From assembly GCF_051603425.1 (NCBI RefSeq), contig NZ_CP194411.1, positions 1,116,001-1,180,000 on the forward strand: a stretch of DNA of 64,000 nucleotides. Direction: 5' to 3'. This document shows positions 16,846 to 23,785 of the stretch, piece by piece. The stretch is from Selenomonas sputigena_A (GTDB lineage: Bacteria > Bacillota > Negativicutes > Selenomonadales > Selenomonadaceae). The notes under the pieces were generated by a model. It searched no databases. It was given only the letters and a program-made list of their open reading frames with translations, and had not been told where the DNA came from. Numbering within the stretch: position 1 is the stretch's first letter; each line of letters opens with the position of its first letter. The position numbers and the translations under genes are program-made.

Positions 16846-17127
16846 CTAGTCATAAGGACCTTTGCAGGCGGCGATATAGATGTTGTTGTCGTCGAAGCGA
16901 TAGATGAGACGATCTTTCTCGGTGATGCGCCTGCTCCAATATCCGGCGAAGTCGTGGCGGAGGGCTTCGGGCTTGCCGATTCCTTCGTGCCCGTTTCGTT
17001 CGATGTCGTTTAGGAGCGCATCTACCTTACGGGCGATCTTGCGGTCTTCCTTGACCCATTCCATGAAATCGCTCCATGCAGTGCGCGAGAAGATTCTATT
17101 CGTGAAGCAGTTTCGCCATTTCTGCAA
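16846..17127 (-). CDS. yoeB: YoeB/Txe-type mRNA interferase toxin
   Basis: Ribosome-dependent mRNA endonuclease of the RelE fold; it is the toxin partner of YefM. The family core runs from FSRTAWSDFMEWVKEDRK through GIGKPEALRHDFAGYWSRRI to EKDRLIYRF and ends ACKGPYD; YoeB enzymes use Glu, Arg, His and a C-terminal Tyr in these same regions. The frame allows a TTG start at 17127 that overlaps the end of yefM by 32 bp, giving 93 residues. Family members usually begin near the FSRTAW strand, so the true start may be later, at a non-standard codon close to the yefM stop. Confidence 0.87.
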   Translation of the reverse strand: MQKWRNCFTNRIFSRTAWSDFMEWVKEDRKIARKVDALLNDIERNGHEGIGKPEALRHDFAGYWSRRITEKDRLIYRFDDNNIYIAACKGPYD

Positions 17128-17368
17128 CGGATTTCGTTACGGTGGCAGAGGCTTCCAGTTCATGGATTCCGTTCAAGATGTGCTGACGATTGGCGGCGTT
17201 CTTCATGAGAAAGACGTTTTCCATCAGGTTATTGTAGGTGTCCATACCCATCATGACCAGGTTCTTCTCGTTTTTGCGCGTGATGATGATCGTTTCGGCA
17301 TCGTCCGTCGCGCGGTCGCAGTAGGTTTTCAGATGGCTGCGAAGGGTGGAATAGTTCACGGCTACCAT
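17096..17368 (-). CDS. yefM: YefM/Phd-type antitoxin
   Basis: Antitoxin and DNA-binding repressor for YoeB. It has 90 residues, typical size. The N-terminal DNA-binding part reads VNYSTLRSHLKTYCDRA, then IIITRKNEKNLVMMGMDTYN, both hallmarks of the family. The C-terminal ~30 residues (NGIHELEASATVTKSVAEMA) are the toxin-binding tail. The start at ATG 17368 follows AAAGGATG. A TGTACA-type palindrome directly upstream is the probable operator. Confidence 0.9.
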   Translation of the reverse strand: MVAVNYSTLRSHLKTYCDRATDDAETIIITRKNEKNLVMMGMDTYNNLMENVFLMKNAANRQHILNGIHELEASATVTKSVAEMAKLLHE

Positions 17369-17391
17369 GTTGTCACATCCTTTCTTTTTGA

Positions 17392-17411
17392 TTGTACTAT
17401 ATTTTGTACAA
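17392..17411. promoter_or_regulatory. YefM operator palindrome
   Basis: TTGTAC (17392-17397), 8 AT bases, GTACAA (17406-17411). E. coli YefM is known to bind palindromes with a TGTACA core, so this is a well-supported operator candidate. Confidence 0.7.
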
Positions 17412-17477
17412 AAAAAGGAAGTGCGATTTATGCGTTGAAGTGCGATTTATGTGTTTATGAATGTACCCGTGCTCCCT

Positions 17478-17915
17478 TTATTTTAGAGCAGCTAGCGCGA
17501 GTATGAGAAGCAGCAGGACGAGCAGGCCGCCGCAGCCGACGCGACGATTCGTCGGCGATGTCGGCGCGATGCTGCCGGCGGGCGGCTGCCCTTGCGGCGG
17601 CGCTGCATGGGCGGCTGCGGGCTGCGGCGTCTGCTGAATCAAGGGCTGCCGGCACTTGGGGCAAGCGTCCCATTGCTTGCGCATACGGTGTCCGCAGTAG
17701 GGGCATTCGGTGGTGTTCTGCCCGACGGGCTGATCGAGTCGGGTGGTGTAGGAAAGCCCCGTGCCGGGGATGCCGGCCGATAGGTTCGTCCCGTTCTTGC
17801 CCATCGTGATATGCGCGCCGCGTGTACCGATGGATACGCTCGAAAAGCCTTCTTTGCCGATGTTTACCTTGACGCCCGGCAGAATCTTGATCGATTTGCG
17901 AAATCTCCATCCCAT
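17478..17915 (-). CDS. DUF4236 protein with zinc ribbon and C-terminal membrane helix
   Basis: 145 residues from ATG 17915 (GAAAGGAGC upstream); the longer frame from 18098 lacks a ribosome site. Residues 1-57 are a DUF4236 module (GWRFRKSIKILPGVKVNIG, then FSSVSIGTRGAHITMGKNGT). Residues ~70-95 form a zinc ribbon (CPYCGHR and CPKCRQ). A Pro/Gln/Ala linker leads to a terminal hydrophobic helix (VGCGGLLVLLLLILALAAL). This arrangement suggests a tail-anchored membrane protein; the function is unknown. Confidence 0.82.
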   Translation of the reverse strand: MGWRFRKSIKILPGVKVNIGKEGFSSVSIGTRGAHITMGKNGTNLSAGIPGTGLSYTTRLDQPVGQNTTECPYCGHRMRKQWDACPKCRQPLIQQTPQPAAAHAAPPQGQPPAGSIAPTSPTNRRVGCGGLLVLLLLILALAALK

Positions 17916-18259
17916 AGATAAGACGCTCCTTTCAGATGCTTCGGTATCTCTTTCTATGATAGCAGATTCTCCGGCATAATGGGAGGGGTTCCTTATGGAT
18001 TGCACACATGACGGCGAAGAGGGAGGCGCGCACGGGCATGGCGCCAAAGCATGCCGGCGATTCGCGGCGGCAGGGGAAAGCGTATACATCTTAAACACAC
18101 AAACGTCCGCTTTGTAGATATGGCGCGCGGGCTTTACATGTATACATAATACCTCGGCAAAAGAGTATACATTTTCTTCCTCATGCGTTATTATATATGA
18201 GTGCTAAGGGGCACGATAGTTTTTCTTTATGAAGTTTCAAAGCAAAGGGGTAAATACGC
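17916..18259. other. 344-bp intergenic region upstream of gdhA
   Basis: No gene is supported. It holds a hairpin-like element at 18096-18130 related to 13809-13840 (both contain ACAAACGTCC(A/G)CTTTGT), and three copies of GTATACAT closer to gdhA. Confidence 0.5.
18082..18172. promoter_or_regulatory. three GTATACAT motifs upstream of gdhA
   Basis: Exact copies lie at 18082-18089, 18140-18147 and 18165-18172; the middle one is part of the palindrome ATGTATACAT. They may be sites for a nitrogen- or carbon-responsive regulator, but no binding protein can be named. Confidence 0.4.
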
Positions 18260-19609
18260 ATGACGGAAATGCAGCAGTATGTAGAGGATATTCTCGCTTA
18301 TGTCGAAAAGAAGGATCCGCAGGAGAAGGAGTACCACAATGTCGTTAAAGAAGTCCTGACGTCGATCGTGCCGGTCTTGGAGCAGCATCCCGAGTACAAG
18401 AAGCACAAGATCCTAGAGCGCATGGTCGAACCGGAGCGCGTCGTGATGTTCCGCGTGCCCTGGGAGGACGACAAGGGTGAGGTGCAGGTCAACCGCGGCT
18501 ACCGCGTGCAGGCGAACAGCGCTGTCGGCACCTACAAGGGCGGTCTGCGCTTCCATCCGAGCGTGACGCTCTCCATCCTGAAGTTCCTCGCCTTCGAGCA
18601 GACGTTCAAGAACTCCTTGACGGGCCTGCCGATCGGCGGCGCGAAGGGCGGCTCGGATTTCGACCCGAAGGGCAAGAGCGACAACGAGGTCATGCGCTTC
18701 TGCCAGAGCTTCATGACGGAGCTTTACCGTCATATCGGTTCGATGGTGGATACGCCGGCGGGCGATATCGGCGTGGGCGGCCGCGAGATCGGCTACCTCT
18801 ACGGCCAGTACAAGCGTATCGTCAACTCGTTTGACTCCGCCGTCCTGACGGGCAAGGGGCTCGGCTACGGCGGCAGCCTCGCGCGTACGGAGGCGACGGG
18901 ATACGGTCTGCTCTACTTCATGAAGGAGATGCTCGAGGACAACGGCCAGAGCCTCCAGGGCAAGACGGTCGTTGTCTCCGGTTCGGGCAATGTCGCAACG
19001 TATGCGATCGAGAAGGCGATCGAGTTCGGCGCCAAGCCTGTGACCTGCTCCGACTCGAACGGCTACGTCTACGATCCCGACGGCATCGACCTCGCGCTCG
19101 TCAAGGAGATCAAGCAGGTGCGCCGCGGCCGCATCAAGGAGTATGTCGAAAAGCGCCCGAACGCCCAGTACCACGAAGGCTGCAAGGGCGTATGGACGGT
19201 CAAGTGTGATATCGCCCTGCCGTGCGCGACGCAGAGCGAGCTTGACATCGACGGCGTGAAGGCACTCGTGGCGAACGGCGTCATGGCCGTCGGCGAAGGT
19301 GCGAACATGCCGACGACGCTCGATGCGACGGAATATCTCTTGGAAAAGGGCGTGCTCTTCGGACCTGCGAAGGCTGCAAATGCCGGCGGCGTCGCCGTCT
19401 CCGCGCTGGAGATGAGCCAGAATTCCGAGCGTCTGCACTGGACGTTCGAGGAAGTCGACGAGCGTCTCAAGGGCATCATGAAGAACATCTACCGGAACTC
19501 CAAGAAGAATGCGGAGAAGTACGGCCAGAAGGGCAACCTCATCGCCGGCGCCAATATCACGGCATTCCTCCATGTCGCCGATACGATGATCGCTCAGGGC
19601 ATTGTCTGA
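18260..19609 (+). CDS. gdhA: glutamate dehydrogenase (NADP-type)
   Basis: Cytosolic interconversion of 2-oxoglutarate plus ammonia with glutamate. It has 449 residues, the length of the hexameric bacterial NADP enzyme. Substrate-site strings are YKGGLRFHPSVTLSILKFLA and GLPIGGAKGGSDFDPKGKSD; DTPAGDIGVGGREIGYLYGQ follows. The Rossmann motif VVVSGSGNVATYAIEKA lies near residue 237. ATG 18260 is preceded by AAAGGGGT. It has a strong terminator downstream and is monocistronic. Confidence 0.95.
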   Translation: MTEMQQYVEDILAYVEKKDPQEKEYHNVVKEVLTSIVPVLEQHPEYKKHKILERMVEPERVVMFRVPWEDDKGEVQVNRGYRVQANSAVGTYKGGLRFHPSVTLSILKFLAFEQTFKNSLTGLPIGGAKGGSDFDPKGKSDNEVMRFCQSFMTELYRHIGSMVDTPAGDIGVGGREIGYLYGQYKRIVNSFDSAVLTGKGLGYGGSLARTEATGYGLLYFMKEMLEDNGQSLQGKTVVVSGSGNVATYAIEKAIEFGAKPVTCSDSNGYVYDPDGIDLALVKEIKQVRRGRIKEYVEKRPNAQYHEGCKGVWTVKCDIALPCATQSELDIDGVKALVANGVMAVGEGANMPTTLDATEYLLEKGVLFGPAKAANAGGVAVSALEMSQNSERLHWTFEEVDERLKGIMKNIYRNSKKNAEKYGQKGNLIAGANITAFLHVADTMIAQGIV

Positions 19610-19659
19610 GAAAATAAAACAGGACAGCTGCTTTTATAAAAGGAAGCGGAAGCAAAGAG

Positions 19660-19699
19660 AAATCCCCCTGCCGCAGATATTGTGCGCAGGGGGATTTTT
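19660..19699 (+). terminator. terminator of gdhA
   Basis: AAATCCCCCTGC and GCAGGGGGATTT form a 12-bp stem followed by TTTTCC. Confidence 0.9.
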
Positions 19700-19779
19700 C
19701 CTTTGCCGGCGGCGCATCTTTGCGCCTGGGGACGTGCAGGAGGGCGGCAGAAAAGCGCGTTGCGTTTGGGCAAGGTGCA

Positions 19780-19811
19780 AAAAAACAGCCCATCCTCATG
19801 GACGGGCTGCA
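19780..19811 (-). terminator. terminator of the FliD-like gene
   Basis: CAGCCCATCC and GGACGGGCTG form a stem with loop TCAT; on the minus strand it is followed by a T7 run. Confidence 0.8.
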
Positions 19812-19871
19812 AATGTGTCGTTATTTCTTTGCCTTATGGACGGGCGGCACAATCATGGAGCAGGCGTTCTT

Positions 19872-20690
19872 TCAGAAGAAGAGCGAGAGCAGCGTGCCGA
19901 CGTTGGCATAGGAATTCATGCTCGTCAAAGAGCCGGCGGATGTGTAGGCAAGCGCGCGCTGGTAGTTCTGCCCGAGCATCTGCTGTGCGGAGGGGAAGAT
20001 CTTGTCGCGCTGCGTCTTAGCGAAGTCGACTTTCTTTTCTGCGGCTCCGGCAAGGCCGTTCTTGCCGAGGATGTTCTCGACGCGGTTCGGCTCTTCCTTC
20101 AGCGCCTTCGTCAGCGCTGCGTCGTTGACGGCAAGCGTGCCTGCCGTGGAGTTGACCGTGATGCCGATCTGCTTCAGCGTGTCGGCTTTGTAGGAGGCGT
20201 CCCCGAAGAGTTTCTGCATGCCGGAGGCACGGCTCGAGACTTCGGAGTAGTCGCCGAACATTTTGATCGTGTCGTTGTAGTCCGATACGAAGTCCTTGAC
20301 ATTCTTCAGTGCGGCTTCCGTGTTCTTTTTTGTGTCATCCTCTGTGGCGCCGACGACATGGTAGTCCATCTTCTTGAGCGTCGCGGCGCTCTTCGAGAGT
20401 TCGTCCATCGCCGTATCGAACGTCTTGTAGAAGCCTTCCGAGGCCTCTTTGTAGGAATTCAGGACGGCGCGCGTATGAGCCTTGAGGTTGAATACGGAAT
20501 ACATGCTGCTGCCGAAGCCCTGTGAGCCGAGGAGGGACGAGAGGCCGCCTGTGGCGCGTGAGGTTTTGCCGCCAAACAGCGGGTTTGTACCCTGTGGGCC
20601 GTTGCTGCCGCCGAAGAGCGCGTAGCCGCTCTTTTGGGCAAAGCGGTACAGGCCGTAGTTTGTATTTGTCATGGAATATATCGTTGGCAT
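19872..20690 (-). CDS. stand-alone FliD C-terminal-like protein
   Basis: 272 residues from ATG 20690 behind AAAGGAGC. Residues ~95-215 resemble the C-terminal half of the flagellar cap protein FliD: VKDFVSDYNDTIKMF, then LKQIGITVNSTAGTLAVNDA and ALKEEPNRVENIL. The usual FliD N-terminal part and length (400-500+) are missing. The N-terminus has no signal peptide. It may be a flagellin-like export substrate or a specialised cap or surface-filament protein; no other flagellar gene is nearby. It is a single gene with its own terminator. Confidence 0.75.
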   Translation of the reverse strand: MPTIYSMTNTNYGLYRFAQKSGYALFGGSNGPQGTNPLFGGKTSRATGGLSSLLGSQGFGSSMYSVFNLKAHTRAVLNSYKEASEGFYKTFDTAMDELSKSAATLKKMDYHVVGATEDDTKKNTEAALKNVKDFVSDYNDTIKMFGDYSEVSSRASGMQKLFGDASYKADTLKQIGITVNSTAGTLAVNDAALTKALKEEPNRVENILGKNGLAGAAEKKVDFAKTQRDKIFPSAQQMLGQNYQRALAYTSAGSLTSMNSYANVGTLLSLFF

Positions 20691-21029
20691 GATGAGCCGC
20701 TCCTTTCGAGGATGCAAAAATTTTCAGCGAAAACAATCCATTTCATACTATATCGAAAGATGAGCGGATTTTCTTTAGGTTTTTTGAAGCAGAAAAGTCC
20801 GTCCATCCATTTATAGGTTCGCCGGAACGGTTTATCCATCGGGAATTCCCCTTGCGGAGCGCTGTTTCTTGTGATATAATCACTTAGTCACAGGACAGTT
20901 GGTTCGAATTTTATTTTGAGCCTTCCCTGCTCCCGTTAGGGAACTGCGGATGAAAGGAAGCCCGTGTCAGAGCGGTGCTGCCTCATTCGTGCTTCCTTAG
21001 GAGCCACAGACCATAGAGGAGGTGTTTTT
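20691..21029. other. divergent intergenic region between the FliD-like gene and rpsF
   Basis: It holds the rpsF promoter and a leader of about 140 bases. The GTG start of rpsF at 21030 and GAGGAGGT just before it are clear; upstream in-frame codons from 20964 look untranslated. Confidence 0.6.
20852..20880 (+). promoter_or_regulatory. promoter of rpsF-ssb-rpsR
   Basis: TTGCGG (20852-20857), a 17-bp spacer and TATAAT (20875-20880), with TG one base before the -10. Confidence 0.78.
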
Positions 21030-21371
21030 GTGAGGAAATACGAGGTTATTTTCATCGTGAAGCCGATGGAGGAGGATGCGACGGACGCAGTGATCCAGAA
21101 GTTCGTCAAGCTCATCCAGACAAACGGAGGCGTCATCGATAAGGAAGACCGTTGGGGCAAGAAGCGTCTGGCCTATGAAATCAAGGACTATACGGACGGC
21201 TACTACTGCTTGCTCAATGTCACGGCCGAGCCGGCCTGCATGAAGGAGTGCGACCGCGTGATGAAGATCACGGACGATCTCTTGAAGCATATGATCGTTC
21301 GTGCCGAGGAGCTCGCCGCCGCTACCCAGGAAAAGGCTGACGAGGGTGCAGAGGCAAGCGAAGCAGAGTAA
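21030..21371 (+). CDS. rpsF: 30S ribosomal protein S6
   Basis: Small-subunit protein that pairs with S18. It has 113 residues from GTG 21030, 5 bases after GAGGAGGTG. It reads RKYEVIFIVKPMEEDATDAV at the start, then WGKKRLAYEIKDYTDGYY and LKHMIVRAEE; the acidic tail is typical. It is the first gene of the conserved rpsF-ssb-rpsR operon. Confidence 0.96.
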   Translation: MRKYEVIFIVKPMEEDATDAVIQKFVKLIQTNGGVIDKEDRWGKKRLAYEIKDYTDGYYCLLNVTAEPACMKECDRVMKITDDLLKHMIVRAEELAAATQEKADEGAEASEAE

Positions 21372-21392
21372 GCTTTCAGGGGAGGAAATGCC

Positions 21393-21824
21393 ATGAACAA
21401 GGTTCTGTTGTCCGGCAATCTCGCTCGTGACCCCGAGGTGCGCTATACGCAGAGCGGCAAGGCCGTTGCGTCGTTCCCGCTCGCGGTGAACCGCCGTTTC
21501 GGCAGGAACAACGACCAGCAGCCGTCTGCCGATTTTATTTCCATCGTTGCATGGGAGAAGACCGCGGAGTTTTGCGGCAATTACCTGACGAAGGGAAGCC
21601 GCATCCTCGTTGAGGGGCGTTTGCAGGCGAGAAGCTACGATGCGCAGGATGGCTCGAAGCGCTATGTGACTGAAGTCGTTGCGAACGATATCGAGTTCGC
21701 CGGTTCGCGTCCGCAGGGCGCAGGCGGCTCCGATGCCGCGCATGCTCCCGTGCAGGGCGGTCCGCCGCCTGCCGGGCAGGAATCCTTTGGCCCTCCCGTA
21801 GCCGAAGAGGAGATCCCATTCTAA
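21393..21824 (+). CDS. ssb: single-stranded DNA-binding protein (chromosomal)
   Basis: Coats single-stranded DNA during replication and repair. It has 143 residues. The OB fold covers residues 1-105 (MNKVLLSGNLARDPEVRYTQ, then FISIVAWEKTAEF and EGRLQARSYDAQDGSKRYVT). A Gly/Pro/Ala linker leads to the acidic tip EEEIPF, the docking site for repair proteins. It lies between rpsF and rpsR. The prophage carries a second ssb at 46628 with the same SYDAQDGSKRYVTEVV stretch. Confidence 0.96.
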   Translation: MNKVLLSGNLARDPEVRYTQSGKAVASFPLAVNRRFGRNNDQQPSADFISIVAWEKTAEFCGNYLTKGSRILVEGRLQARSYDAQDGSKRYVTEVVANDIEFAGSRPQGAGGSDAAHAPVQGGPPPAGQESFGPPVAEEEIPF

Positions 21825-21842
21825 ACAGGGGAGGGAATTGAT

Positions 21843-22076
21843 TTGATCAGACGTGACAGAGGCAGACGTTCGCGCCGCAAGGTTTGCACGTTCTGCGTGG
21901 ATAAGGTAGAAGTCATCGACTATAAGGATGTTGCGAAGCTGCGCCGTTTCATCACGGAGCGCGGCAAGATCCTGCCGCGCCGCATCTCGGGCAACTGCGC
22001 GAAGCATCAGCGCCAGGTGACGCTTGCCATCAAGCGTGCGCGCAATATCGCGCTGCTGCCGTTTACCGCGGAGTAA
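21843..22076 (+). CDS. rpsR: 30S ribosomal protein S18
   Basis: Small-subunit protein of 77 residues, partner of S6. The start is TTG 21843 behind GGGAGGG. It contains VCTFCVDKVEVIDYKDVAKL and ERGKILPRRISGNCAKHQRQ, the S18 signature, with three Cys. It ends the operon before a strong terminator. Confidence 0.95.
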   Translation: MIRRDRGRRSRRKVCTFCVDKVEVIDYKDVAKLRRFITERGKILPRRISGNCAKHQRQVTLAIKRARNIALLPFTAE

Positions 22077-22081
22077 GGTAA

Positions 22082-22107
22082 AAGAGAGCCGAAAGGCTCT
22101 CTTTTTT
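22082..22107 (+). terminator. terminator of rpsF-ssb-rpsR
   Basis: AAGAGAGCC and GGCTCTCTT with loop GAAA, then a T run. Confidence 0.92.
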
Positions 22108-22147
22108 ATGTTTTGGCCGGATGTTCATTTTTGTTGGGGGTGGGAGT

Positions 22148-23749
22148 ATGCCGGAGAATATGGGACGCGCGCTCGTCTGTTTGTCTGAGCCGGCGCATTT
22201 TCGCCTGCGCCTGTTTCTGGACGGGCTGTTGATCGGCGCTTTGACCGGGGCGGTCATCGCCCTTTACCATGTGCTTTTGGAAGGAGCCGACTGGCTTCGC
22301 CCCGAAGTCTATGCGTTTTTGCGGACGGCAGGCCCGCTTTGGACCGTGGGGTGGTTCCTTTTCCTCTGGGGGCTGTCCTTTATCGTTTGGCGCATGATGC
22401 GGCTGGATTCGATGGTCGGCGGCGGAGGGATTCCGGATATCAAGGGGATTTTGCGCGGGGAGACGCGGCTTCGTTGGGCGCGGGTTCTCGTGGGGAAGTT
22501 CGTCGGCGTCGTACTGAGCATCGGTGCGGGGCTTTCGCTCGGGCGCGGCGGGCCGAGCGTGGAGCTTGGCGCTTGCGTGGGCGCAGGTGTGAGCCGCACG
22601 GCCGGACGCTCGAACAGCGAGGAGCGCTTCCTCCTGACGGCGGGCGCTGGGGCGGGATTCGCCGCCATTTTCAACGCGCCTTTGGCGAGCCTCGTCTTTT
22701 CTTTCGAGGAGCTGGCGAAGAACTTCTCGCAGCAGGTGCTCATGGGGGTGCTCGGTGCGGCGATTGCGGCGGGTTTCGTGACGCAGGAGGTCTTCGGCGT
22801 CGGGCCGATGTTTGCGGTCGGCCCTGTTGCGGCTGTGCCGCTTGGTGAGATGTATCTTTTGCTTTTTGCGCTCGGCATTTTTTCGGGCGGCCTAGGACGG
22901 CTCTTCAACGCTTTTTTGCTCCGCTCGCTTGCCGCCTGGGCGCGGCTGCGCGTTCCCGACTGGCTGCGCGTCGCTCTGCCGTTTCTGGCGGCGGGGATCC
23001 TTGGCTTCTTCTTGCCGGATATTCTTTCGGGCGGCAATTTCCTCGTCAACCGTCTCGTGTTGGGACAAGTCATGCCTGCGGCGCTCTTTTTGCTGCTGAT
23101 CGGCAAGTTCCTTTTCACTGGTGTTTGCTATGGTTCGGGTGTGCCGGGCGGCATCTTCCTGCCCGTGCTCGTGCTGGGAGCGCTTTCGGGCGCAGTTTTT
23201 GCGGCGGGGGCGGCGGCGCTCGGTTTTTTGCCGCCGGATCTCTGTCCGACGTTCATCATTTTTGGCATGGCGGGCTTTTTTTCGGGCAGCATCAAGGCGC
23301 CGGTGACGGGCAGCGTCTTTATCATGGAGATCACGGGCTCTTTCGAACATCTTCTGGCTGTCGTCTGCGTTGCTGCCGCCGCCGTGCTCGTGAACGACCT
23401 GACGGGAGGCAGGCCTGTATATGATGAGCTTTATGAGCGTTCGCGCCGCCTGTGCGAGGGTGAGGCGGCGAAGCGGGGACGACACGTCATGGCGGAAATC
23501 CATGTCGGTGCGGGAAGCCGTCTTGCGAACCGCACGATCGCGGCAATCCCGTGGCCGCCCCGGGCGCATGTCCTCAATGTGCGCCGCGGCAGTGAGGAGC
23601 TTTTGCCGCAGGGAGCCCTGCGTCTTCTGGCAGGCGATTTCCTCTATGTGCTGACCGACGAGGGAGATTTGCAGACGCTGGAGCAGGCGGCTGCAGAGGG
23701 AAGTTCGTTGGCGCAGGGCAGCGCAGAAAGGCACGGCGAGGAGCTGTAG
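22148..23749 (+). CDS. ClC-family chloride/anion transporter with altered gate motif and C-terminal regulatory domain
   Basis: Membrane anion transporter of ~533 residues. The start at ATG 22148 follows GGGGGTGGGAG. The channel domain (~20-420) carries the three ClC selectivity regions. GGGGIPD replaces the usual GSGIP, GRGGPSVELG replaces GREGP, and GVPGGIFLPVL is intact. Thus the central Ser and the external gating Glu of ClC-ec1 are both Gly here. The internal proton Glu (FSFEELAK) and the pore Tyr (GRPVYDELYERS) are kept. A TrkA-C-like domain is C-terminal (~455-520). It lies 37 bp before cas3 with no terminator between. Confidence 0.9.
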   Translation: MPENMGRALVCLSEPAHFRLRLFLDGLLIGALTGAVIALYHVLLEGADWLRPEVYAFLRTAGPLWTVGWFLFLWGLSFIVWRMMRLDSMVGGGGIPDIKGILRGETRLRWARVLVGKFVGVVLSIGAGLSLGRGGPSVELGACVGAGVSRTAGRSNSEERFLLTAGAGAGFAAIFNAPLASLVFSFEELAKNFSQQVLMGVLGAAIAAGFVTQEVFGVGPMFAVGPVAAVPLGEMYLLLFALGIFSGGLGRLFNAFLLRSLAAWARLRVPDWLRVALPFLAAGILGFFLPDILSGGNFLVNRLVLGQVMPAALFLLLIGKFLFTGVCYGSGVPGGIFLPVLVLGALSGAVFAAGAAALGFLPPDLCPTFIIFGMAGFFSGSIKAPVTGSVFIMEITGSFEHLLAVVCVAAAAVLVNDLTGGRPVYDELYERSRRLCEGEAAKRGRHVMAEIHVGAGSRLANRTIAAIPWPPRAHVLNVRRGSEELLPQGALRLLAGDFLYVLTDEGDLQTLEQAAAEGSSLAQGSAERHGEEL

Positions 23750-23785
23750 GAGCGCGGCGTTGTCGAAGGGATGGAGGTATGGGAT

